Shown here: positions 1 through 12,119 of the stretch, piece by piece | Layout of the letters: the number at the start of each line of letters is the position of its first letter | How positions within the stretch are numbered: the stretch's first letter is position 1 | Origin: Ampullaceana balthica | Lineage: Eukaryota; Mollusca; Gastropoda; Lymnaeidae | NCBI GenBank assembly: GCA_944989445.1 | Contig: CALYLW010000136.1 | Location: 558,001 to 622,000 of the forward strand | DNA length: 64,000 nucleotides | Direction: 5' to 3' | Program-made: the position numbers and the translations under genes | Notes under the pieces: generated by a model | What the model saw: only the letters and a program-made list of their open reading frames with translations | What the model was told of the DNA's origin: nothing | Database searches by the model: none

Positions 1-133
1 CATAGAAAAATGTTGCTACTAAAATAAGAATTTTCAACAACAAAAAAAATATAAAAATTTTAACATAATTTACTGGATGTCTTAATTAAGACTTTCTCAT
101 TCAAAAGATTGTTTTTTAAATTTGAGAACTCAC

Positions 134-3100
134 CAATCGGTGATTTTTTCTCCTCTCCCCTGTTTGCTGAAAGGTTTTAAACAAATTCATGTAATACTTG
201 ATAATCTTATTTCAACAGATTTGTGCATATATTATGAAAAACTACTTAAACGTGGCATCAACTTTATTAATAAAATGAAAAAGAAAATAATACAATAAAT
301 ACAACAATGATGATCTTAACATAGAAATAGAATCTATGAAGCTCACCGGTAAAATTTCCCCAGTCAAGAGTTTGAGGAATGTACTTTTGCCAACACCATT
401 AGGACCAACAATGGCCACTGGAGAAATGGAATAATTTATATTAATGTTCAATGGCAGATTGTAAATAAACTAAATTTTGAAATAAAAATTTAGCATTAAC
501 TTACTAGAGAGACCAGGATATACTGTATTATAAATATATTTATAAAGAAAAGCTTCAATAAAAAGAACTTGGCAGTAAACAAATAGATTTCATTTACCAT
601 AGATAAAAATATTATTACACTGTGAAAAATGATTTAATTAAGTATTTCAGATCCTTAAAACTATACATAGAACTTTCATTATCATCCATGCACAAGAATG
701 ATAGAGCCTCACCTCTAGATTTCATGTCAATACCAAAATCTAAGTCCTTGAAGAGAATATTCTGCCCAGGAAAGCCAAATGTGACAGCTGAGGATTTCAA
801 TGACCAAAATTAGGAATTTGAGATTCATTACTAAGATAGAATTATCATAAATAAAGTTAAATAGTTTATAGTGCTCTAGCAAAGGTATATTTTTTATAAT
901 AAACTCCTAGTGAAAATTCAGCAAATTGAAAGAAGCAGTCACATTTTGCCATGATAAGTATTTGGCCCAGAAGCCTTTGCGAAAATGCAGCCCACTTAGG
1001 ATTGCATTTGACCACTTTGGTTTGTATGCACTATGCCAACTTTTAACAAACAAAAATTAGATAATTAGTATTACAAAATAGCGTTCATAATAATTTCTTT
1101 CTAGCATTTCTGAAATAAGCAATGACAATTCAACAGAAACTTGTGATTAATTTAAAATCAAGCAAACAACAAATTTAGTTGAAGCACTCACAGTGAACAC
1201 CCAAAATGGGTGGATTTAGAGGGGCAGGGGGTGGAAAGGTGAACTTGACCACATATTCCTTGGGCCTGGCCAGAAGTTCAGTTTTGGTCTCCTCATCATC
1301 AAACTGACTTTGTTTTTTCCTCCCCTTCTCCTGTTTGCGAGTCAGTGCCTCTTTTTGCTTGGTTTCCTGAGTGAACAGCAATAATACATTTTTATTATGA
1401 GCTCATATGTCTTTCCTTCAACTAGGTGTGCTGAAAAAAAGACTCTATAAGATATTGAAGGAATAACTGGAGGAATAGGTTTCAGCATAGATAAGTTTCT
1501 ATGAAAAAATTAATATCATATTCATGACAGACTTTTCTTAAAAATCAGAAGAATTTAATAAGCTACCTTTCAAATACTAAATGACTAAATGTATATAAGC
1601 TTAAATCTGGAAATGTCAAATAGTTTTCTGAAATAAATGAGTTGTTTTTTAACTAAGGGGCCGTCCATAAATGATGTCACGTGATATTGGCCCATTTTTC
1701 ACTCCCCCTCCCGTCACAAAACTTAGACCCCCAAAATATGACGTCACAAAAGCTGTATTAACTATTTGAAAAAGAGCATGTTTCAAATTATTTTTTGTCA
1801 TTTAAGTATGTATTTAGTTTAAAGTTGCACTCCAATGTCCTAACACGCATGAAGCCATGTAAAACGTCATAAAATAAATTGTAAGAAATCAAATATTTAA
1901 GTGGAACTTATATTTAAAGTTGCCAGTTTTGATGTGACGTCATATTTCTCAAACACCCCCCTCCCCCTCGTCACACATTGTCACAACTGTATGGACCCCC
2001 CTAAGATAGATAACAACTTCGCACGAGTCACACCTGGAAAAACTCTATTTGACAGAGGTAACAACTAAGAAATGAAATTATTACTTTAACTTGAATACAA
2101 GAACTTTATCCCACAACAGTTGCAGGAGATTTTGTCGTCGTCATCCCCCCCCCGGTCTCTTTATAATACTTTAGGGAAAGCAAAACTAATGAAATGAAAC
2201 AAAAGCCAACTGTTATAACTCACAGCTTGTTTGGTAGACTTGCCAGAGGCCTTCATATCTTTTAGTTTCTTTTCTTGTTTCTCATAATCCCTCAGCTGTT
2301 CTTTTCTTTTCTGTACATACATCTTCTTAAATGTAGCTGTGAAATTCAAAAGAAAATGACCTTTGAACCCATTACTGATATTTGTGTTTCCTTAATTTCA
2401 ATCCTTGTTTACATTTAGTCCAGCAAAAATTGCAAGAGCTCTTAGGTCAGAAAATTACATTTTCAATCACTTACCTCATATTAGTCTAGCACATAGCCTG
2501 TTTTACTTAAAATAGCATTTATATTCTAGGCCTTGAATTTGACATGGACATATATAAGATCAATTTATAGTTGATGTCAACAGAAGAGCTGTTATGAGCC
2601 TACCATAATTTCCTCTGTAGTAGAAAAGCTTCTGCTGATCTAAGTGAATAATATCTGTACAGACATTATCCAAGAAGCTCTGGTCATGAGAAACTACCAA
2701 CAGGGTCTTCTTCCATTGTTGGAGGTAGCTGAAATAAAGAACAATTGTCAAATAAAAAGCAATACCTAAGAAATATGATAAAAATTCTGATTTGTATACA
2801 ATTTTCAGATCATAAATGTTTGACTTATATTCTTGAAACTTGTATTATTCAACCAAATTCACTATTTAGAAGTGTTCCACGAAAAGAAAACTTACTTGTC
2901 AAGCCAAATAACAGCATTTAGATCTAAATGGTTGGTGGGTTCATCAAGCATCAGCAAAGTGGGCTCTATGAACAAAGCTCTGGGTAAACAAAATTAAAAA
3001 ATAAAATTCACAAATGGAAAATTATGCTTATGGTTTATTAGAGTTTGAGGGTTTCACAATAACGCAGTTTTATTTAAACGTTAAATGAATGACCCCCTTT

Positions 3101-6100
3101 CCAGTCCATGACGGACTATGGGGCAAGTGATGTAGCGTTCACAAGTTTTTAGCCACCACTAACGAGCAGGGGAATGTGTGGCCAGCACAATGCCCCAGAG
3201 GCCTTGCCAGTACCTGGGCTCGAACCCGCGACTCGGGATCTGCCTCGGTTCGATAGTCCAGTGCGCTACCACTTAGACGTTAACTAGTTAAAAATGGGGG
3301 AAAATACACAAATTTACATAAATATTTACTATTTCATTTAAAAAGGATACTTATGAAGAATAGGATTGATATTTTTACTTAAATCAACATTTATAAGTCA
3401 TTACTAAAGCGTTTTTTTTCTAAAAAGGTCAAATTTTCTATCACACTCACTGTTGCAAACTCCATCCAAAAATATTCAACTATAGAGCATGCTCTTGACC
3501 CCACCCCAAAACATATCAAATCAAATAATGAAAAAATAATTTTGAAACGATATTAAAAATGCCCAGCATGTTCAGAGGTTCCTAAATATTAAAGACAGTG
3601 TAAACATGGAATCCTGATTTCTATAAATAAAGAGTCATTAAAATGAGATGTAGAGAGCCAAACCTTTTGAAAACTGAACCCAAAAAAATTTTTATTGTGT
3701 GAAAATTTAATTTCTTGTCTGTCCGGGTGGAATCTAGGGATTGAATTTAAAAATCCACTTCCCACTGTTAAATTCATTGCACACTTGTATGTTGTTTAGG
3801 ATATTTGAGGGTAAAAACATAAAAAAAATATTTAATGTTTGCATTTTTTAAAAACAAATTTGCTTTAAGGGGATTTGATCTACAAACATTTGTTCATAAT
3901 CCTTGCAGTATTTTGTCATGGGTCGAGGACCGTAGACTACCAACACTCATTCTGGATTTTGTTATTGGGTGCTAATTTTATATGAATTCTATACATTTCC
4001 TTATATAATGAACTGATGTACTTCAAAGAAGTGGAGTTGTTTTAGTTGATGTGTTTTCATTCTTATATATTCTTGATAAAAAATCTTGGGAATGGACAAA
4101 GAAGTTAAAAAAAACAACACAACACTAAAAATAATTTATTTTTTTAACTTTTTGAAAAGCATGTTTTTTAAAAAAAGACCACAAAGGAGATGATAAATCT
4201 TTGACTATCAGTCTCAGAGTATGGGAGTCTGTGTGTGCCTAGAACTACCAAGCTCACTGAATAAATAACATTAAAAATTGACATTAGCAATGAAATATTC
4301 ATATGTTTAATCTAGAATTACCGAAAATGCCAACCAGCATAATTTATTAATAAATGACAGCAAATCTACCTGGCCAAAGAGACTCTCATCCTCCAGCCAC
4401 CAGACAAGTCTTTGGTGGCTCTGTTCATCATTTCTTTGGTGAAACCCAGACCAGCTAAAATTCGCCTAGCTTTGGGCTCAGCAGCATCTGCATTGATAGC
4501 TCGCAATTCTTCATATACCTGTTAAAATCACAGTGCAACAACAAAATGTTATTGTCTTTTTAATGGAAATGGAATATTATTGGTTAAAGGTTTTCAAGCC
4601 TTTTGCAAATTCAACTTACCTTTTAGGCTCATAAAAGATGTCATAAAAAAGAATGCATACCTCTAAGATTTTTTTTAGCCAAGTAACTGCCGAGCTTATA
4701 ATTTATTTAACTAATTAAATTAGGGTAGCTCAAATAAAACTCACATCTTTTAAACGATCTGTGATTTCTCGACCACCCTCTGTGATCCTAGACATCAAAT
4801 CTTTTTCCTCTTGGAGGAGTGCTGTTCTTTTCTTATCAGCTTTTAAGACTGCCTCAATGGCTTTTGTTTCATTAGCAGTCACTTCCTGTTCACAATATAG
4901 CACATCAATGTTGGCTGGCACGTTGAGAGATCTGCTGGCAATGTGCTTCAATAAAGTGGTTTTCCCATGCCTAGGGAATGTTGTATAAGAAAGTTAAGGC
5001 GCTACTTCAATATTGTCTCTACAACAAATCATGCAAGCATTTAAATGAAAGAGTGCATGTTTATATAAAATGTTATGGCAATAGTATTATTCACATAGCA
5101 TTTGAAATATGGATTAAATCTCATGCAAATGGTAATACCTAAAAGAACACTGAACTTGTTTTTCAAACAAAATGAATCAGAGGTAAGAATAATTTTTAAA
5201 TTCATAATAGACTCAGGATCTTTAAAAGTTTTGACATAATTCTTCTTCAGTCGTACAAATTTTCTGTAAGTGTGTACATTATGTTTAAAAAACCTTACCC
5301 GTTAGGACCTACAAGACCATATCTGCGACCATGAGTTATATGTAAATCAGCATTGACAAAGAGGTCTTTTCCACGGGCAGAAATGCTAAACTTTTCAACC
5401 TAGAATTTAGAGGGTATATATTACTAAGAATCTAAATTTCCAAAATGAGTACATTTGTGTAGAAATTGCTTTTTCAAAGCAAAATAAAAGAATGTACAAA
5501 TGACAAAGGTCATATAATAGCATCAAAGTTTACCTTAATATCTAACTGATTATCCAGAAGAGCGTCTTTCTTAGATTTTTCAGCTTGCGATACTGAAAAT
5601 TGACCATCTTCTTCCATTTCTTCAAGTGCCTTTGTAAATTCCATCTGGGAAATGATAAGAAGAGCTCTAGTGTTAAAAACAGGAACTTGGCAAACAAAGA
5701 TTTTTAAAATGAAAAAGGAAAGTTGCAATTTAAAATATTTTACCAGACATCTATCGGATACAAAACATTTTAAGCACCCTATTGATTTTGAATTAATTGT
5801 TTAGTAATCAATTTATTTTCAACATCTTTCGACTCAGACAAATGTATTTATTTTTCATATTTCAATGCCGTAGGGTAACATAAAAAGTGGGTTTTTTTCT
5901 ATTTATATTTCCTTAAAATAATCATGAAGTCTACTGAAAATCTATTTATGTCCATGAAAATTTACCACAAACCTTTTTCTTCAACTTTTTTAGTTCCTTT
6001 TTGCTAAGCTTTGGTTTTTCCTTCTCTTCTGTTGCGCAGAGAAAATAACGAAATAACATATTTATGATAGATAATCCAAGAGATATTTGAAACATCATGA

Positions 6101-7305
6101 AACTAACATTTTAGTGGTGGAAGGTATTTTAAGTTAAATAATCATAATTGGATGTTTAAATTAAAATTTAGAAACAAAAATAGTTATGTAAAACCACATA
6201 ACATCAAGGAAACTTGTTGCAACAAAAATTAAAATGTCCTTTTCAGAAATTGAACATACGTAAATCAGAATTGGCCTGTATTAACATTTATGGCAGCAAT
6301 TTTATAGGCAAACTGTTTACTCTGTCAAATAATATGGCTATTCCATTTTTAAAAATAAGTTCAGTGGCATTCAGAAAATGCAGAATAGTAGTTTACCTTC
6401 AGTCACATTGCTTGCAGCAGCCTCTTGCTCTGCAAGAGCATCCCTATTCTCTTCTTCCTCCTCTTCAATTCCATTTTCATCAGCATAATCACTGTCATTT
6501 CCACCAAGTGCTGCTTTCACTTTGATGTTTTCTTGTTTATTTTTCTCCTCTTCCTTTTTTTCTTTCTCTCCAGCAATCATCTCCTCCTTTAACTTGTCCA
6601 TTTTGCTTTTCTTCTTTTTATCCTAAAATTGAAAATAATATGCATGTTTAAAATAACAAACACATTTTTTTTTACTGTATAATTAAAATGGAATGTGCAT
6701 TTGATTATTTTTCTCATTATATCCTTACTTCTTGAAATGGGTTAATACATTGTTTTTCTTTTATGTTGGTATAGAATAAGAGAAATATGAAATGTGAGGA
6801 GAAAAAAGTTAATAAGAATACTCAAGAGTCAAACCTTCTTTTTAGATTTCTTTCCAACTTCTGAATCTTTGTCATCATTAGTTGAAAGGCTGTCAAATTT
6901 GTTGACGAGCTCATCATCATCATCGTTGTCACCTTTCCCATTATCTTGTTCTATTTTATTCTTTTTGGGCTTCGCTGTTTTCACTGTTACTGTTTCTTTA
7001 TCATTGTTTGTTGAGGACTTACTTCCAATGACAGAGTCATCATCTTCATCATCTATTCCTGTTTCTTTACCTCCTTTGCCCTTTTTAGGCTTCACTTTCT
7101 TTCCCCCTTCAGAATCTTTCTTGTCCTGAGTTCCAAAATCTTCATCATCATCTCCTTTTTTCTTTTCTTTTTTGTTCTTCTTTGGCTTAGATTTCTTTTC
7201 AGCATCTACATCCATATCATCACTTTTTCCAAGATTACTGCCAACAACTTCATCATCTTCTTCCCCTTTCCACTTTTCTCTATCAGCTTTATTCTTTTTA
7301 GGCAT
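134..7305 (-). CDS. ABCF1: ABC-F ATPase, ABCF1 (5' part, 14 exons; gene leaves the window on the left)
   Basis: Exons read on the minus strand (plus coordinates): 6835-7305, 6397-6622, 5973-6028, 5534-5644, 5299-5399, 4745-4970, 4370-4518, 2896-2979, 2604-2728, 2224-2336, 1192-1366, 713-787, 347-417, 134-166. All have AG/GT borders and the phases join without a break to give 672 codons. The start ATG at 7305 follows AAAA. Residues 1-290 are a Lys/Glu/Asp-rich, low-complexity N-terminus as in animal ABCF1. Nucleotide-binding domain 1 has Walker A GPNGHGKTT (residues 319-327, split by an intron), signature LSGGW (435-439), Walker B LLMLDEP (455-461) and the His switch VVSHD (486-490). A charged linker follows. 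Domain 2 begins with GPNGVGKST (642-650); its signature and Walker B lie off the window. Family knowledge: vertebrate ABCF1 is about 845 aa, cytosolic, binds eIF2 and ribosomes and supports initiation. No membrane segments are seen, as expected for ABC-F. Introns carry a SINE and a MITE. Confidence 0.95.
1657..2001. mobile_element. MITE-like element, GGGGCCGTCCATAAATGA family, copy 1 (ABCF1 intron)
   Basis: The ends are imperfect inverted repeats (GGGGCCGTCCAT at the left; the reverse complement of ATGGACCCCCC at the right), flanked on both sides by TAA. This fits a PIF/Harbinger-type 3-bp target duplication, although the superfamily is inferred only. Subterminal TGACGTCA-like motifs occur near both ends. 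No coding capacity. Related copies lie at 40973, 58078 and 59896. Confidence 0.6.
3100..3280 (-). repeat. tRNA-derived SINE (ABCF1 intron)
   Basis: Reading the minus strand from about 3280, there is an A-box-like stretch (TAAGTGGTAGCGCACTGG) and then a B box (GCGGGTTCGAGCCC), followed by a non-tRNA body ending near 3100. The body recurs on the plus strand at 45830-45965, which marks a dispersed family. It is not a functional tRNA, since the arms do not fold properly. Confidence 0.65.
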
Positions 7306-8467
7306 TTTTCATTAGTCTAGAGAATATTTTTTTTAAAGTTATTTGTTACATATAAATTCCAAACTACTGTTTTTCATTTATTTGAAAAAAAAATAATCAA
7401 TAAATCTTTCAATTTAAAAAGCATTTAATACACTTTAAATAGGAAGAGTTTCAAGATTGAGTTAAACTTAAAATACTTTAACTGTTTATTTACATTGCCT
7501 ACCACATGACTTATAAAAACTAAACTTATAAGATGATGCACAATAAAAAAATTTTCAATTTGGACCATCTTGGATGTTGGTCCTATTTTATCGATGAAAG
7601 GACTATGACTATAATGTATTATTGTCATAATCAAACTGAATAATAGTATTAAAATTGATGTATGCATCTCCGCATTCTCACAGTGAATTCTATCAGGTAG
7701 TTGACATCTTGACTTGCATTTTTACTGTAAAAAATTGTCCTTCAATCAACCCCCATAATGAAAATTACAAGTTCTAGGTATATACAAATAAATAAAGTTC
7801 TTAACAAATAAAGACTGAATTTTTAGAGGGACAAGCTGCCCTTTTTTATATTCTTTTTGGCTGCAGCTATTTGTACTTAACTACCAATAGCTGGTAGAGA
7901 GCTATTGGAACTCAACTATTTTTGCGCTCATTTTCATATTTGTAAAGCAGATTTTTTAGCATGTAACTAAGGTATAAAGGTTCAAAATAAACTAAATAGT
8001 CCATTGGTTCCTTGCTCATGCTTTTCTGTACTACAGGATCGGCCTTGCAGCCTCCCATGCCAAAAAGATCATTCATGAAAAAACCTAAGTCGAAGAAACG
8101 ACAGTTTGCCGGTATCAAAATTCCCCAAATTTCAGGCTTCAACCGACACGGGAAGTTGGAGAATTAGTGATGAGTGAGTGAGGGCTTTGCCTTTTATTAG
8201 TGTAGTAGTGATTTTATTGTCTTTCAGTAAATATATTATTTAGATAATTTGAGAACCTCAATTTAAGTAACAGATAAATATGAACAATACTTCCAAACAT
8301 TATAAATTAAATATATGATTATCTAATTAAAATGTCTTAGGGAACCCTAACCATAACCTCATAATTAAAAATTATAGTAGGGCATTGAGACCAGTATCCT
8401 AATTGACTGAGAAAAGACAAGTGTGAAAAAAAAGATCCCCATCTGAAACTCGAACCCTACACCTCCA
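7306..8467. other. AT-rich upstream region of ABCF1
   Basis: No host exon could be supported. A 76-codon minus-strand open frame at 7912-8142 has no recognisable domain. It sits in sequence that ends in short GTGA/GAGT repeats near 8170 and resembles the tail of a dispersed repeat. The ABCF1 promoter and any untranslated exon should lie here, but no core promoter motif is convincing. A possible 3' splice site (TCTCTAG) just before the ABCF1 ATG would allow a separate 5' UTR exon. Confidence 0.4.
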
Positions 8468-8476
8468 GCACAACAA

Positions 8477-9679
8477 CGAAGTGATTATTCGCACGGTTTT
8501 GGCCGTGCAGATAATGCTGATATTATTATTATCCGCACGGGTCGTCTGTGCATGTGTCTTGCTTATAGTGGCTGGTCACGATGAAAAAAAAATGCGCCCG
8601 GTGTAGACAAAATAATGGCCGATATCACTCGATTTAGGCTAAAATGTGTAATTTATATGCTAACACTTATTAAAATTTCATGATTACTAAAATTTTAAAG
8701 TACCATTGCCATAAAAATTGAGTAGTGTGCATTAATGATAATTACTTATAATTTTTAAATAACAAATATTTTCATCAGCTTCTCCAGTTGAGTGGTTAAT
8801 CTAGCTTAGTTCAAGTTATCATTATGGTATGCGGATCAAATCCTAGGACGGTCTTACTTTTTTTTCTTCTTTTTTTTTGTTGGTGTTTTTACAACCACAG
8901 AGAGGATGTTTGCAAAAACACAAGCAGGCTCTTTCCCAGAAACATTTTATTTTTCCCCCACTCATGCCTGTCTTATCTATTCTGTTACTAACAGTCACTG
9001 TTACAGACTCTCACTTTAAAATTTTTATGCTATACTGGCTATACCATTGTATCGTCTTTCGTTTTTTCATGCTTTAAGTTAAATTAACTTAATGGATTTA
9101 TGTTGACCACAGGTACAATGCTAGTTTTGGGGAGAATTATAATTATTCTTTTTCATTACAGAGTCTCGTCCAATTAAATATCATGTATGAAAATTAATAA
9201 AAAGTTACTTAATAATTATACAGAATAAAAATACAAAGTTGATTGCACTGGAACAGTTAATAATAGTATATTTTTATATCAGCTAAATCCGTAGTATTAC
9301 TAATTAATTAATTAATGATTAATCATTAATAAACGATATGCAGGTCCGCTCAGATTATTGCTAATATGGATACAAATATAAGATTCCAGGCACTCGAAAG
9401 ACGTTTAAAATGACAATTGTATTAGTTCGACATTATTCTCACGGTCAAAATTTTTAAGTGAGAGTCAGTAACAGTGACTGTTAGTATTATTTGTTAATTT
9501 TTATTAACATTTTTATATGCATTACCCAAGTCCAAGGCCTTTATATATTGTTTGGCATCATTATCACGGTCAAAACCGTGCAGCAGTGCGAATAACGCTA
9601 GGCATTATCCGCACGGTTTACCGTGCGGATTATGTTGGACATTAATCGCACTGCCAAAACCGTGCGAATAACGCTTACC
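8477..9679 (+). mobile_element. MULE-like non-autonomous element, family A, copy 1
   Basis: Bounded by an exact 9-bp duplication GCACAACAA (8468-8476 and 9680-9688). The termini are inverted repeats sharing GTTATTCGCACGGTTTTGGC-like sequence: left end CGAAGTGATTATTCGCACGG, right end the complement of GGTAAGCGTTATTCGCACGG. Subterminal hairpins of the form GCACGGTTTTGGCCGTGC repeat at both ends. No transposase ORF. Around 8790-8855 a tRNA-like segment has GAGTGGTTAATC and GGATCAAATCC, resembling A and B boxes. A 9-bp TSD is typical of the Mutator superfamily; that assignment is inferred. Confidence 0.8.
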
Positions 9680-9688
9680 GCACAACAA

Positions 9689-10800
9689 TTCTATACACTA
9701 CCATGCGACCAGAAATGACTGAAATGCTTGATGAAAACAAAGCTTTTTAAAACTTATATCAGAGGCTATTAAGTTGATTGATTACCAATAATAGTCTATG
9801 TATACTATGACTATGTTTCTACTGCCAAATAACTGGTAAATATTAAATTAATAGCCTAGATTGCCTAGAAAAAGAAGCAAGTGTCTATATTGGAATTGGC
9901 TATGGCACTATTGGTATTAGACTACCAATAGCCAATAGCTTGTAATTGTAGAGATTAGAGAGCTATCTAGTCCGAATTCCATCTGGTCAGCAATAAAGTT
10001 AAAGTATAATAAAGCCAAACAATTTATAGATAATTGTATAACTTTTAAAGTATTGTTGTTTTCTTTTTAGGATGTTGCTAGTGTTACAACTAGTCGTAAC
10101 ATTAGTCAGTAAACTACTGCTACGACTAGTCGTAACAGTAGCCAGTAAATACTACTTCGTTCTTTTTAAATTATGATTATTTATGAACCATGACCACCAT
10201 GAGAAATAATTAATTTATAAAATATGGGAGCAGTTAAAAATAAAATTATTGATAATACAACCCGTTAATTTAATTCATTGTTTAACATTTAATTTTGCTT
10301 CAAAATATTTTACAGAGTAATTTACTTTCAATGTATCTGTAAACAACTTGAATTCTTGAAGTATTACACAAAATGCCTAAAGATGAGGCAACAATGTGTT
10401 ATAAACGAAACCGGAAAACATTCTACGTCATTGAATTGTGAGAGAGTAAAAAATATCAACTAAATTTGAGGTTACAATTTAGAACATCCCAGATATGGCA
10501 ATATTATTGCTACTTAATTTTATAGGAAATTTAGAATTTGAAAGGATATGAAATGTTGATTAAATTACTTTAAGGATAAATTTTGAGTATTTTTATACAT
10601 ATGTCTTTAAAAAAAGGAGAGTCAAATTAAAATGAAAATGGGGTAATGAATGAATGTTTTCTTCCATACTATGGACCATAGTATAGCGCTAATACTGCCA
10701 TGCTAGACTAATTTAAGACTACCATGCTCATTGCGCTCTGATGTTAAAAAAATTCCATCTATCAATTTAATAAGTATTTTAATTTTTCTTATCACACTCT
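9689..10800. other. AT-rich intergenic stretch with a duplicated palindrome
   Basis: No gene seen. The only clear structure is a 36-bp tandem duplication whose units centre on the palindrome ACTAGT within GTTAC(A/G)ACTAGTCGTAAC (10083-10100 and 10119-10136). Confidence 0.4.
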
Positions 10801-11420
10801 TTAAAAAAATTCGGAAAACTTCCACAATGTTTATGCCACCGATTCAGATGAGCGTTCTCCAAGGGACTTCCTCTTGTGTCCTTCCGTTACTTTCAGAAGG
10901 GACTGCGTAGAAGAGCGCAGCCCCTTTAAAGATACATGTTTCGTTATTAATTTATTCAAATACTGCGGCACTGATCCATCCAGACACCCATAAGATAGCA
11001 GCAGAATCGTATGGTCTATTCTTTCAGCCACAGGCAGCCAATTTAGATCCCGAAGTGTCGGTTTACTGTGGTCTGACATTTCTCATTCTCAATACAATCC
11101 ACGCTGCGGCGTTTTGTACTTTCTGGAGTCACTGCAGTTGGTTTAGAGGCAATCCCCACAGATAACTGATGCAATAATCATGAGTAATCCAGCCTAAATT
11201 ATATTAAGGACGCTGCTAGCTGCTAGGTTATTTGCTGTTCTCTTATTCAGACACAGGACATGAAGATGAAAAAAAACCAAAAAACAAGCCTTGATCACAG
11301 AAACAATATGGGAGGTCATAGTGAGTTTACTGTCGATATAGAAGCCAAGATCTCTAACGATAATGGACAAAGGGATGTCAGAAGTGCTAACATTGGTATC
11401 TTACTATTGCGTCCATTTGG
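10800..11420 (-). pseudogene. LINE reverse transcriptase C-terminal remnant (L2/CR1-like)
   Basis: Minus-strand translation of about 11400-11090 gives motifs typical of the thumb and C-terminus of L2/CR1-type reverse transcriptases (VRDLGFYIDSKLTMTSHI, then AGLLMIIASVICGD), with in-frame stops. A continuing open frame (10831-11079) has DLNWLPVAERIDHTILLLSY and GSVPQYLNKLI, matching the classic LHWLPV...APQYL pattern. It is 5'-truncated and degenerate, with no complete catalytic core. Confidence 0.75.
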
Positions 11421-11908
11421 GGGGGGGGATTAAGGGGTATATAAAAAGGACGTCACAGTCACTAGTCTAAAAAATAAATTGTTTTGGGGATGTGGCTGTG
11501 CTCACACTTTAGTGTCGAGAGGTATAATTTTGCAACATCTTACATTAATTATTGTAAATAAAATGGAAAAACACATAACTGCAAATACAACTGTCAACAG
11601 TTACAATTTTTATATTATTTTTATTCAGAGACTGTAAGTCTAATCAAAATATCGACATTACTTCTCAGGATTAAAAATGACTATGATCAAGTTACAGGAC
11701 GTCATTGTGTAGTTACGTTGACTCATTGACACCCGTGGTAATTTATGTTGAAATGTGTTCAAGAGTTAAGGCTACTACTACTACTTTGCGAAGTGTGACT
11801 GAAGATAAAATGGTTTACTTTATTACTATTGAAAAGATATGGTGAATATTGATCTTGATCGGGGACGTGAACCAGTTTGGGATCTGTTGGTACTACACGC
11901 GCGTGCAA
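11421..11908. other. intergenic stretch without recognised features
   Basis: AT-rich sequence with a short G run at 11420-11428. No supported exon, RNA gene or repeat family seen. Confidence 0.3.

Positions 11909-11909
<1 letters not shown>

Positions 11910-11996
<87 letters not shown>
11910..11996. repeat. (CA)n microsatellite
   Basis: Uninterrupted CA dinucleotides, about 43 units. The open frames across it are artefacts of the dinucleotide repeat. Confidence 0.97.
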
Positions 11997-11999
<3 letters not shown>

Positions 12000-12119
12000 A
12001 TGAAACATACTACAATAACACACACATTGTAGCTAATTGAAACGATTTTTAATTCAGTAAAAACTTGCAATGGAATCAAATAGAAAAAAATACTTGGTCG
12101 TTCACTTTAGAAACAAAAC

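Noticed and set aside
6794..7129. 111-codon plus-strand ORF
   Set aside because: Antisense shadow of the acidic/lysine-rich ABCF1 exon 1.
7912..8142. 76-codon minus-strand ORF upstream of ABCF1
   Set aside because: No domain recognised, no splice support, and it lies in sequence resembling the end of a dispersed repeat; not enough to call a gene.
11826..12040. Cys/Val and His/Thr repeat ORFs
   Set aside because: Translations of the (CA)n microsatellite.
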